This document shows positions 51,750-60,551 of a stretch of DNA of 64,000 bases, piece by piece. Position 1 is the first letter of the stretch, and each line of letters begins with the position of its first letter. Source of the DNA: Sphingobacterium spiritivorum (GTDB lineage Bacteria > Bacteroidota > Bacteroidia > Sphingobacteriales > Sphingobacteriaceae); the NCBI RefSeq assembly GCF_016724845.1, contig NZ_CP068082.1, forward strand, positions 1,426,001 to 1,490,000. Reading direction: 5' to 3'. Both the position numbers and the translations under genes were made by a program. Under the pieces are notes generated by a model. It had not been told where the DNA came from. It did not search any database and saw only the letters and a list, made by a program, of their open reading frames with translations.

Positions 51750-53666
51750 ATGAAGTTAATAAAAAAGGCACTCTGCTACGCCGTTCTCACCACCACTTTC
51801 ATGAGCGCCATTGCATTTCAGGATGTTCAGGCTCAAAAAAAGCATACTTTCGAGATCAAAGATGGAAATTTTGTATATGACGGGAAGACAACCAGAATAT
51901 TATCCGGAGAAATGCATTATGCACGCATTCCGCATCAATACTGGAAACATCGTTTGCAAATGGTCAAATCTATGGGTCTTAATACGGTAGCTACTTATGT
52001 ATTCTGGAATTTCCATGAAGAAAGTCCCGGCAACTGGAACTTTGAGGGGGATCATGATTTGGCTGCTTTTATAAAAACAGCCGGTGAAGTGGGGCTACAT
52101 GTAATTCTTCGTCCAGGTCCTTATGCCTGTGCAGAATGGGATTTTGGCGGATATCCGTGGTGGCTTCAAAAGATAGACGGTCTGGAAATAAGACGTGACA
52201 ATGCCAAATTTCTGGAGTATACAAAAAAATACATTGACCGTCTCGCGAAGGAGGTGGGAAGTTTACAGATTACAAATGGAGGACCTATTATAATGGTTCA
52301 AGCCGAAAATGAATTCGGATCATATGTCAGCCAGCGTAAAGATATTCCCTTAGAAGAACATAAAGCCTATAACGCGAAGATCAAAAAGCAACTGGAAGAA
52401 GCGGGGTTCAATGTTCCTTTATTTACTTCAGATGGAAGCTGGTTATTTGAGGGAGGTGCCATCCCCGGAGCTTTACCAACCGCTAACGGAGAAAACAACA
52501 TTTCCAATCTTAAGAAAGTAGTGGATCAGTACAACAATAATCAGGGGCCATATATGGTAGCGGAATTTTATCCCGGCTGGTTAGATCACTGGGCAGAACC
52601 TTTTGCAAAGGTAGATGCGGGCAGAATAGCACGTCAAACAGAGAAATATCTGCAAAATGACATTTCCTTCAATTATTACATGGTACATGGCGGGACTAAT
52701 TTTGGCTTCACTTCAGGAGCAAATTACAATAACAAATCTGATATACAACCGGATATTACCAGTTATGATTATGATGCGCCAATCAGTGAAGCCGGGTGGG
52801 CCACTCCAAAATATGATTCTATCCGGACGGTTATACAGAAATATGCGGACTATACTGTACCGGCCGTACCTAAAGCAAATCCGGTAATTGAAATTCCATC
52901 CATTAAGCTTACTGCTGTAGCGAATGTTTTTGATTACGCAAAGTCAGGAAAGACAACGATCAATGAGACTCCACTTAACTTTGAGCAACTGAATCAGGCA
53001 AATGGCTATGTTTTGTATAGCAAACAGTTTAATCAACCTATAAATGGAAAATTGAAAATTGACGGTCTGAGAGATTTTGCGGTAGTATATATCGATGGTA
53101 CAAAAGTAGGTGAACTAAACCGGGTGTTTAAAAATTACGAAATGGATATTGACATTCCTTTTAATTCCACCTTACAGATTCTGGTCGAGAATATGGGAAG
53201 AATCAATTATGGTTCAGAAATGATTCATAATCATAAGGGTATAATCTCCCCTGTGCTTATCAATGACATGGAAATCACCGGAGATTGGACTATGCAACAA
53301 TTACCAATGGACAAAGTACCTGATCTGGCAGGCAAACAGACTGCAGCAATTCAGAATACAAAAACAAATGCTTCGAAAATCGCAGCACTCACAGGTCAGC
53401 CGGTATTGTACCAGGGTACTTTCGATTTAAAGGAGATCGGAGATACTTTTATTGATATGGAAAAGTGGGGAAAAGGTATTGTATTTATTAACGGTATCAA
53501 TATCGGAAGATACTGGAAAACCGGACCTCAGCACACCTTATATATTCCCGCACCTTATCTCAAAAAAGGCAGTAACAGTATCGTTATTTTTGAACAGCTA
53601 AACGACGAAATCAAAACAGAAGTCAGTACAGTGAAAGTACCTGTTCTGGATAAAGTCGTCTTATAA
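51750..53666 (+). CDS. Secreted beta-galactosidase, glycoside hydrolase family 35
   Basis: A 638-residue protein with a signal peptide (1-29, ending VQAQ). The GH35 TIM barrel at about 35-360 carries the proton donor Glu188 in VQAENEFGSY and the nucleophile Glu272 in MVAEFYPGWLDHW. The signature SGEMHYARIPHQYWKHRLQMVKSMG lies near residue 52. Two beta-sandwich domains follow. GH35 enzymes remove terminal beta-galactose from glycans. It is the only carbohydrate gene inside the tetrapyrrole locus. A LacI-type palindrome upstream suggests sugar control. A terminator follows. Confidence 0.93.
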   Translation: MKLIKKALCYAVLTTTFMSAIAFQDVQAQKKHTFEIKDGNFVYDGKTTRILSGEMHYARIPHQYWKHRLQMVKSMGLNTVATYVFWNFHEESPGNWNFEGDHDLAAFIKTAGEVGLHVILRPGPYACAEWDFGGYPWWLQKIDGLEIRRDNAKFLEYTKKYIDRLAKEVGSLQITNGGPIIMVQAENEFGSYVSQRKDIPLEEHKAYNAKIKKQLEEAGFNVPLFTSDGSWLFEGGAIPGALPTANGENNISNLKKVVDQYNNNQGPYMVAEFYPGWLDHWAEPFAKVDAGRIARQTEKYLQNDISFNYYMVHGGTNFGFTSGANYNNKSDIQPDITSYDYDAPISEAGWATPKYDSIRTVIQKYADYTVPAVPKANPVIEIPSIKLTAVANVFDYAKSGKTTINETPLNFEQLNQANGYVLYSKQFNQPINGKLKIDGLRDFAVVYIDGTKVGELNRVFKNYEMDIDIPFNSTLQILVENMGRINYGSEMIHNHKGIISPVLINDMEITGDWTMQQLPMDKVPDLAGKQTAAIQNTKTNASKIAALTGQPVLYQGTFDLKEIGDTFIDMEKWGKGIVFINGINIGRYWKTGPQHTLYIPAPYLKKGSNSIVIFEQLNDEIKTEVSTVKVPVLDKVVL

Positions 53667-53687
53667 ACAATTTATCTCTATAAGGGG

Positions 53688-53726
53688 ATAAAAAGGGCTT
53701 TTATGTAAATCATAAAGCCCTTTTTA
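53688..53726 (+). terminator. Terminator after GH35
   Basis: Complementary arms around AAAAAGGGCTTT / AAAGCCCTTTTT with one bulged T, a short loop and a T-run after 53720. Confidence 0.8.
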
Positions 53727-53813
53727 TTTGTCACAGCTTTTACATACTTGAAAAATTGGGCTTCCAATTCACAAATAATTGAATAATTTTACACGAACAA
53801 CGAGAATAACGAT

Positions 53814-55130
53814 ATGAGTAATACATCCTACCCTGATATTTCAAGGGCTAAATCTGCAGAACTATTTGAAAAAGCAAAACAATATTTTCCGGGAGGCGTA
53901 AATTCGCCTGTTCGTGCTTTCAAATCCGTATATGGTACCCCTTTATTTATTGAGCGTGGTGATAAAGCACATATCTGGGATGCAGATGGCAATGAGTTTG
54001 TGGACTTTTGCTGCTCCTGGGGTCCGCTTATTTTAGGGCATAACAATGCTCAGGTGCGTGAAGCGGTAACGGCACAATTAGGAAAAGGATTGAGTTTTGG
54101 TGCACCGACAGCATTAGAAAATGAATTAGCGGAACTAATCCTATCCAATAATAAGTATCTGGAAAAGATCCGTTTTGTAAGTTCAGGGACAGAAGCTGTC
54201 ATGTCGGCAATACGTCTGGCACGTGGTTATACAAAAAGAGACAAAATTGTCAAATTTGAGGGTTGCTATCATGGTCACTCCGATTCTTTACTGGTTAAAG
54301 CCGGATCAGGATTAGTGACATTCGGCGAGACATCTTCTGCCGGGGTTCCAAAATCTTTTGCAGATGAAACCATTGTAATTGCCCTGAATGATGAAAAAGC
54401 ATTACAAACTGTTTTCGAGCAGTTCAAAGATCAGATCGCAGCAGTGATCATAGAAGGTATTCCGGCAAATAACGGACTACTGATTCAAACTAAAGCTTAT
54501 ATCAATTTCTTACGTCAGATCACTAAAGATAACGGAGCTTTGCTGATATTCGATGAAGTCATTACCGGCTTCCGCTTAGGTTTCGAAGGCGCTGCGGCAT
54601 ATTATGATATTCAACCGGACATTATCACCTACGGTAAAATTATCGGCGGAGGTATGCCGGTAGGAGCTTACGGAGCTTCAAAAGAACTGATGAGCTGTAT
54701 ATCGCCCGATGGAAATGTATATCAGGCGGGTACTTTATCCGGCAACCCGGTTGCCATGTCCGCAGGTATTGCAGCCCTGAATATATTGGCTCAACCGGAT
54801 TTCTATACGTCACTTGCTGCTACAACTGCAATATTTGTACAGGCTATTCAGGAATATGCAGACCAGCATGGTTATGAATTAAATATTCCGACTATTGGTT
54901 CGATATTCTGGTTTGCATTCACGACCAATAAGGAAATCCGTCGTGCAGATCAAATTGACCCCGCTTCTATGGAAAAATATAAGGTTATGCACCGCGAATT
55001 GCTGAACAGAGGCATCTATATGGGACCTTCAGGATATGAAGTAGGTTTTATATCGGCGGCTCATACAGAAGAAGATCTTGAAAAGGCCAAAAAAGCTATT
55101 TTTGAGAGTTTAGATATTGTATTTGGTTAA
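53814..55130 (+). CDS. hemL: Glutamate-1-semialdehyde 2,1-aminomutase
   Basis: A 438-residue PLP enzyme that converts glutamate-1-semialdehyde to 5-aminolevulinate. The PLP lysine is Lys275 in DIITYGKIIGGGMPVGAYG. Other hallmarks: YFPGGVNSPVRAFKSV at the N-terminus, SSGTEAVMSAIRLARGYT, FEGCYHGHSDSLL, and LIFDEVITGFRLG with the PLP-phosphate Asp. The length matches the family. It completes the C5 route together with hemA and lies downstream of GH35 and its terminator, so it needs its own promoter. Confidence 0.95.
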   Translation: MSNTSYPDISRAKSAELFEKAKQYFPGGVNSPVRAFKSVYGTPLFIERGDKAHIWDADGNEFVDFCCSWGPLILGHNNAQVREAVTAQLGKGLSFGAPTALENELAELILSNNKYLEKIRFVSSGTEAVMSAIRLARGYTKRDKIVKFEGCYHGHSDSLLVKAGSGLVTFGETSSAGVPKSFADETIVIALNDEKALQTVFEQFKDQIAAVIIEGIPANNGLLIQTKAYINFLRQITKDNGALLIFDEVITGFRLGFEGAAAYYDIQPDIITYGKIIGGGMPVGAYGASKELMSCISPDGNVYQAGTLSGNPVAMSAGIAALNILAQPDFYTSLAATTAIFVQAIQEYADQHGYELNIPTIGSIFWFAFTTNKEIRRADQIDPASMEKYKVMHRELLNRGIYMGPSGYEVGFISAAHTEEDLEKAKKAIFESLDIVFG

Positions 55131-55230
55131 TTATTTCTGAAACCTTTTTCTGTATTTATTGTTTTAACTAAATAGGGTCACTGATCCTTAAAATTAGTTT
55201 ATCGTAATCATTAATTATAAATTTATTAAG

Positions 55231-56061
55231 ATGAAAAAACAATCTTGGAAATCGACATTGGCTATTGTTGCTGTAGGAGCAACTATAGTTTCGTGTAATA
55301 ATCCGGCAAAGACTACAGGCGGAGACAGCAGTGATTCTACATCTATGTCAGATACGTCAAAGACAGCTGCAGTTACTGTCACTCCTGTAGGTCATTCTAA
55401 AGAATTTCCGGGTGCTACCTTAAAAATCGCATCTCTTACATCTGAAAAAGCAGGAGCTGATTCTGCAAAAATAACTGTTAAATACGCGGTAGAAAATTTC
55501 AAACTTACTGAACAGACTGCTCACGAACATGCAGATCATATGGCCAATTCGCATGAAGGGCAACATATTCATTTTATTTTGGATAACAAACCCTATGCAG
55601 CATTATATAAACCTGAAAATTCGGTAACAGTAGCGCTTAATTCTGAGCATTATCTGCTTTCGTTCCTTTCACGTTCCTATCATGAGTCTATCAAATCAGC
55701 TGATGCTTACAAATTGGTAAAATTCAAGGTCGATAATACAGGAAAGATTACGGAACTTCCAACTCCAAAAGAGGCCTCCCTATTTTACAGTCGACCTAAA
55801 GGAGAATATAAAGGTGAAGACACTAAAAATCTGTTGTTAGATTTTTATGTAGTGAATACAACGTTGGCAGCTGATGGCAATAAAGTTGTCGCCAGTGTAA
55901 ACGGACAGGATTTCACATTAGACCAGTGGACACCATACGAGATCAAAGGTCTTCCTTTGGGTGATGCCAAGATCAAACTGACATTGGTCGATAAAGATGG
56001 TAAAGCCGTAACAGGTGACAATGTATCTATCGAAAGAGATATCAAATTGTTAGAAAAGTAG
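55231..56061 (+). CDS. Hypothetical His-rich lipoprotein
   Basis: A 276-residue lipoprotein. The N-terminus has a lysine cluster, a hydrophobic core and a lipobox ATIVSC with Cys22, followed by a Ser/Thr/Asp-rich linker. The body is beta-rich. A dense His cluster (HEHADHMANSHEGQHIHFILD) near residues 98-118 could bind metal. A predicted immunoglobulin-like C-terminal region is suggested by regular strand-like spacing (KIKLTLVDKDGKAVTGDNVSI). No family is recognised with confidence; similar lipoproteins occur in Bacteroidota. A terminator follows. Confidence 0.7.
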   Translation: MKKQSWKSTLAIVAVGATIVSCNNPAKTTGGDSSDSTSMSDTSKTAAVTVTPVGHSKEFPGATLKIASLTSEKAGADSAKITVKYAVENFKLTEQTAHEHADHMANSHEGQHIHFILDNKPYAALYKPENSVTVALNSEHYLLSFLSRSYHESIKSADAYKLVKFKVDNTGKITELPTPKEASLFYSRPKGEYKGEDTKNLLLDFYVVNTTLAADGNKVVASVNGQDFTLDQWTPYEIKGLPLGDAKIKLTLVDKDGKAVTGDNVSIERDIKLLEK

Positions 56062-56082
56062 AATTTAATTTTTCTATAAATG

Positions 56083-56124
56083 AAACGGGGTTGTATTGAA
56101 TAATCGATACAACCCTGTTTTTGT
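56083..56124 (+). terminator. Terminator after the lipoprotein gene
   Basis: Arms 56083-56096 and 56107-56120 pair over 14 positions with one G-T pair, followed by a T-rich tail. Confidence 0.85.
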
Positions 56125-56233
56125 ATATCCTTTCCTTTGTCCGGCAAAGAATATCATTATTCTGATTTCTTAATCTTTAGGAGCCTCTATAAATTAAAGA
56201 TGTTTTGTTATATTAGAATTTAGTAAACCGGTC

Positions 56234-57247
56234 ATGAAAAAGAATATTGGTATTAAAGAAATCGCAGACATCCTTAATATATCTGTCTCCACTGTTTCTC
56301 GAGCACTCCGAGATACCTATGACGTAAATCCTGAAACCCGAAACCGGGTTCTGGAACTTGCAAAGGAACTTAATTTCAAACCAAATAAAAATGCTGCAGC
56401 TCTTGCATCAGGCAGCACCAAGAATATCGGGATTGTGATCCCCTTTATCACGAACTATTACTTTTCAACAGTTATATCTGGTATACAGGAGCAGGCGTAT
56501 GAATCTGGGTACAATGTTATCCTTTATGTAACGAATGATCATGCTGAACGGGAACGCGATCTTCTGGAAAATCTGGCTATAACAAGTCTGGATGGCCTTC
56601 TGATTTCTATCTCCTCAGATTCGCTTCTGGAAGACCACTTTGAACGACTCAGAAATGATGGTGTGCCCATCGTATTCTTTGACCGTGCTCCTATGAATAG
56701 TACAGCTTCAAAAGTATTGCAGGATGATTTTCAGGGCGCTTATGATGCTACGAATTATCTTATAAAACACGGATATAGCAGGATTGCTCATATTGCCGGA
56801 CCTAAAGAACTAAAATTCACCCAACAACGTCTGAACGGCTATCTCAAGGCATTGGAACAGCACAGACTTCCTGTACGATCTGATTATATTATACACTCCG
56901 GTTTTTCGCAGAATAATGGATCTGAAGACACCGAAAAGCTACTGGCACTAACGCAAAGACCCGATGCGATCTTTGCTGTGAACGACCGCAAAGCTGTAGG
57001 AGCAATTCTCACATTAAAACAACATCATATACAGGTGGGGGCTGAAGTTGGTGTTATTGGATTTACGAACGATCCGATTGCCAGTGTTGTGGAACCTAAT
57101 CTTACCACTATAGAAGAACCGGCTTTTGAAATTGGAAAGAGAAGCTGTGAACTGCTTATCAAACATATTAAAAACCGGAATTATGAATCTAAAGATGTCA
57201 TTTTGCCCGGAAGACTGATTGTCCGGGATTCAGTAAGTTTACAGTAG
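56234..57247 (+). CDS. LacI family transcriptional regulator
   Basis: A 337-residue LacI/GalR-type regulator. The N-terminal helix-turn-helix is GIKEIADILNISVSTVSRAL (about residues 6-25), followed by the hinge KPNKNAAALASG. The periplasmic-binding-protein-like domain (residues 65-330) has typical LacI segments such as NIGIVIPFITNYYF and RIAHIAGPKEL. It lies only 5 bp from the convergent nagA gene, so it may control the amino-sugar operon or, through the palindrome at 51641, the GH35 gene. The effector is unknown. Confidence 0.92.
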   Translation: MKKNIGIKEIADILNISVSTVSRALRDTYDVNPETRNRVLELAKELNFKPNKNAAALASGSTKNIGIVIPFITNYYFSTVISGIQEQAYESGYNVILYVTNDHAERERDLLENLAITSLDGLLISISSDSLLEDHFERLRNDGVPIVFFDRAPMNSTASKVLQDDFQGAYDATNYLIKHGYSRIAHIAGPKELKFTQQRLNGYLKALEQHRLPVRSDYIIHSGFSQNNGSEDTEKLLALTQRPDAIFAVNDRKAVGAILTLKQHHIQVGAEVGVIGFTNDPIASVVEPNLTTIEEPAFEIGKRSCELLIKHIKNRNYESKDVILPGRLIVRDSVSLQ

Positions 57248-57252
57248 AAGGA

Positions 57253-58440
57253 CTATTTCTTCTTTTCGTAAACAGACCTGCCCTGAATAATGGTTCTGTG
57301 GATACTAATCTCTTCATCAAAAAGCACCAGATCAGCATCCTTACCTATCGCTATTGATCCTATCTCCTGATCTCTTTTTATCAGACGGGCAGGGTTGATA
57401 CTGACCATACGGATCACTTCCTGCAGGCTTACTGAAGTTTCACTCAACATCGTACGGATCAGTCTGTCCATAGTAGCCACACTTCCGGCAAAAGAAGAGC
57501 GATCCGGCAACTTAGCTACACCATCTTCTACAATCACTTCCAAACCATTTCGCAAACTTCCTAATACACTTTTGCCTTCAGGCATTCCTGCTGCTCGCAT
57601 TGCATCGGTTATCAATGTAATACGTTCGGTACCTTTTGTCTTATGGATCAACTGTAGAAACGGAGCCGGAAGGTGTACACCGTCTGCAATGATTTCTACA
57701 TGGATCTCGTCCAGCAAAAGGCAGCTTTCTATCGTACCTGCATATCTGTACGCATTCTTACGGGTCATACCGGACATTCCGGAATAAAGATGAGTAGCCA
57801 GATTGTATCCCGATTCCAATCCTTCTACAATTTCTGCATATACTGCATCTGTATGAGCTAATGCAAGCAAAATGTCCTTTTCCCGTACTTTTTTTCCAAA
57901 CATCAATGCTCCGGGCAATTCCGGCGCTGCGCTCCATCGGGCTATAAGATGATAGTAATTTCGTAGAATAGGTTCATACTCTGCAGGATCCGGATTTCGG
58001 ATATAACGCGGATCCTGTGCTCCACGCTGATTCATAGCAAAGTACGGACCTTCCAGATGAAGTCCGAGAAAACGTGCACCATCTTTATTTTGAACCAATG
58101 CCTGCTCATACACGTGGAACAAATCAATCAAATCAGCAGTTTCGCTGGTGAGCGTTGTAGGCAACATGGCGGTAGTCCCATATTTTGCATGGGTAGCAGC
58201 AACGCTCAGAAAGGCTTCTACCGTATTATCCATTATATCAAAACCGCCGCCTCCATGAACATGTATATCGATAAATCCGGGTGCTACATACATTCCTTCC
58301 GCATCTATTACGGTTTCGTTATCAGATTCTACAGGAGATTCATGGATCTCTGCAATCTTACCTTCCCGGATCAGCAGAGAGCCATTGGGAATAATACGAT
58401 CCGGTAATATCAGCTTTGCATTAATTATTTTTGTCTGCAT
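57253..58440 (-). CDS. nagA: N-acetylglucosamine-6-phosphate deacetylase
   Basis: A 395-residue amidohydrolase that removes acetate from GlcNAc-6-phosphate (or, with a different active site, GalNAc-6-phosphate). Metal-site signatures are present: PGFIDIHVHGGGGFD (HxH), a Glu in FLGLHLEGPYFAMNQRGAQDP, His in LALAHTDAVYAE, and ATHLYSGMSGM, with the catalytic Asp in LITDAMRAAGMPEG. It is the last gene of the minus-strand operon after the MFS transporter (57 bp). Confidence 0.92.
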   Translation of the reverse strand: MQTKIINAKLILPDRIIPNGSLLIREGKIAEIHESPVESDNETVIDAEGMYVAPGFIDIHVHGGGGFDIMDNTVEAFLSVAATHAKYGTTAMLPTTLTSETADLIDLFHVYEQALVQNKDGARFLGLHLEGPYFAMNQRGAQDPRYIRNPDPAEYEPILRNYYHLIARWSAAPELPGALMFGKKVREKDILLALAHTDAVYAEIVEGLESGYNLATHLYSGMSGMTRKNAYRYAGTIESCLLLDEIHVEIIADGVHLPAPFLQLIHKTKGTERITLITDAMRAAGMPEGKSVLGSLRNGLEVIVEDGVAKLPDRSSFAGSVATMDRLIRTMLSETSVSLQEVIRMVSINPARLIKRDQEIGSIAIGKDADLVLFDEEISIHRTIIQGRSVYEKKK

Positions 58441-58497
58441 CTCGCTCGTTTTTTTAAGGTTATAAAACAGCCGGATGTATTCATCCGACCGGAGACT

Positions 58498-59781
58498 CTA
58501 CCAGTTTTTGATTTTATGTCCGATAAAAGCATAAAATACCAAATACAAAAAGCAGGGAATCAATACGGCATACGCTGTCTGCACATTACTTACGTCTGCC
58601 ACTACCCCATAGATAAGAGGCAGAATAGCATTTCCACACAAACCCATAATCAGTAAGGCTGATCCTTCCTTTGCATATTTACCAAGCCCGTCTAGTGCCA
58701 GAGGCCATATTCCGGCCCAGATCAAAGCGTTTGGCAGACCGATAAGCACGACAAACCAGATCGAAATATCTACATGGTGATTCAGCCAGTCTACCTGACC
58801 GTGAAAAAGATGTATAGACAGAGACAACAGTAATCCTGTCAAGGTACAAATCTTCAGCATACTACGCTGGCTGATAAACCTCGGAATAACAACAATCCCT
58901 AGAAGGTAACCTATTATAGTTGCAGTAAGGGTATACGAAGGAAATACTTTAGCCTCAATAAGCGTAAGTCCCATGGTATCGGCATAGCTGATCACTGTAT
59001 CAATAGCAATAACCTGCGTCCCTACGTGCAGAAAAATCGCTATAGCTCCTAATACCAGGTGTGGAAATTGCAGAATATTTTTCTTCCCTGCTTTATTATC
59101 TGTATCATCTTCCAAAGTCAGTTCGGGAAGAGGAGAATAACGAACAGCTATTCCAATAATAAAGAGAACACAGGCCACTATGGTGTAGGGTATTACTACA
59201 CGCATAATCAGCTCGTCCAGTACAGCCGCCCGCACAACATCGCTCATCAATGGAATCTGCCGGAAGAGTTCACCATCTGTCGGACGTAGTATCGCCGCCG
59301 AAAAGGCTAAAGGAGCAAGTATACCTGCTCCTTTATTACATATACCCATGATACTTATACGCTGTGCGGCACGTTCCTTATTGCCCACCACAGTGATATA
59401 CAGGTTTGCTACCGTTTGTAAAATAGCAAGGCCGGCTCCTAATGTAAATAATCCCAGTAAAAAGACAGGATAAGCTCTACTGTATGCTGCAGGTACAAAT
59501 ATCAATGCGCCTAATGCCATAGTCCAGAATCCAACCATAATTCCCTTTTTAAATCCAATTTTCTTCAGCAATAAAGAAGAAGGCAAAGACATGACCAGGT
59601 AGGAAATATAAAAGGCAAATGCAACCAGATACGACTGAAAATTGGTAAGCTCGCAGGCGATCTTAAAATAAGGAATCAGTATCGCATTTATCCAGGACAC
59701 AAATCCAAAGATGAAAAACATCATCCCTATTATGCCGACTGAAATAGCGGTATCTCTTTTATTAAGGGGTTTATTAGTCAT
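58498..59781 (-). CDS. MFS sugar transporter (FucP/NagP-like)
   Basis: A protein of about 427 residues from the ATG at 59781 with twelve predicted membrane helices. A longer start at 59826 would overlap nagB and looks non-conserved. The N-terminal motif IIGMMFFIFGFVSWINAILIPYFKIACELTNFQSYLVAFAFYISYLVMSLPSSLLLKKIGFKKG is the pattern of FucP-type glucose/galactose/NagP transporters. Operon position between nagB and nagA implies uptake of an N-acetylated amino sugar or its parent saccharide; this is inferred. Confidence 0.85.
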   Translation of the reverse strand: MTNKPLNKRDTAISVGIIGMMFFIFGFVSWINAILIPYFKIACELTNFQSYLVAFAFYISYLVMSLPSSLLLKKIGFKKGIMVGFWTMALGALIFVPAAYSRAYPVFLLGLFTLGAGLAILQTVANLYITVVGNKERAAQRISIMGICNKGAGILAPLAFSAAILRPTDGELFRQIPLMSDVVRAAVLDELIMRVVIPYTIVACVLFIIGIAVRYSPLPELTLEDDTDNKAGKKNILQFPHLVLGAIAIFLHVGTQVIAIDTVISYADTMGLTLIEAKVFPSYTLTATIIGYLLGIVVIPRFISQRSMLKICTLTGLLLSLSIHLFHGQVDWLNHHVDISIWFVVLIGLPNALIWAGIWPLALDGLGKYAKEGSALLIMGLCGNAILPLIYGVVADVSNVQTAYAVLIPCFLYLVFYAFIGHKIKNW

Positions 59782-59791
59782 AAGTTCCTGT

Positions 59792-60529
59792 TTATGGCAA
59801 TAATGCTCCTGATCCGTTGTCCACAAAACAGGTGCAATCCGGATGCTGCTGCAGAATACTCGCAGGATGCATATTGGACACCTCTCCGCTCAGACAATCC
59901 TTTACAGCCTGTGCTTTTCGACTATCCGGTACAGCACAGATAATCTTCTTCGATTTCATAATTTGACTGATAGACATACTGATGGCCTGCAAAGGCACAT
60001 CCTCAAGGGAAGGAAACCATCCTTCTCCCAACTGCTGTTGCCGGCATTGCTTATCCAGATTAACGACAATGTAAGGTGATGTTTCTTCAAAATCTGCTGG
60101 GGGATCATTAAAAGCCAGATGTCCGTTCTCTCCGATTCCTACAAAGGCGACATCAATAGGGTTATCCATTATTTTTCGGGCCAGACGCTGGCATTCCTCC
60201 TCAGCGGGTACGACCTCGCCGTCGATCAGCACCACCTCAGCAAGAGCCGGCACATGACTGACAAACCGCTCCGTCAGGTATTTTCTAAAACTTGCCAGAT
60301 GCGTGACCGGCAATCCGATATATTCATCCAGATGAAACATTCTCACTTTGGACCAGTCCAGGTCTTCCGCCCGAACCAATTCCTGAATAGTCTCAAACTG
60401 ACTTTGTCCTGTCGCTAAAATAATGTTTGCATATCCCTGTTTACGGATAGCTTGTCTAATGGCTTCTGCTCCGATCTGACCTGCGCGTTTGCCCAAATCC
60501 TGATGATTTTCTAGTTTTTCAATTTTCAC
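59792..60529 (-). CDS. nagB: Glucosamine-6-phosphate deaminase/isomerase
   Basis: A 245-residue enzyme of the NagB/galactosamine-6-phosphate isomerase family that turns GlcN-6-P into fructose-6-P and ammonia. Typical parts: ILATGQSQFETIQEL, the active-site Asp region VRMFHLDEYIGLP, and the catalytic His/Asn stretch GIGENGHLAFNDPPADF. Length fits the short NagB group. Context (nagA, MFS, GH109-like enzyme) leaves open whether it prefers GlcN-6-P or GalN-6-P. It is 22 bp after the oxidoreductase gene and 10 bp before the MFS start. Confidence 0.9.
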   Translation of the reverse strand: MKIEKLENHQDLGKRAGQIGAEAIRQAIRKQGYANIILATGQSQFETIQELVRAEDLDWSKVRMFHLDEYIGLPVTHLASFRKYLTERFVSHVPALAEVVLIDGEVVPAEEECQRLARKIMDNPIDVAFVGIGENGHLAFNDPPADFEETSPYIVVNLDKQCRQQQLGEGWFPSLEDVPLQAISMSISQIMKSKKIICAVPDSRKAQAVKDCLSGEVSNMHPASILQQHPDCTCFVDNGSGALLP

Positions 60530-60551
60530 AATTACTCCTTCTATATGTAGT

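Noticed and set aside
59782..59826. Longer start of the MFS transporter
   Set aside because: It would overlap nagB by 35 bp and adds a polar sequence before the first helix; the ATG at 59781 leaves a 10-bp gap.
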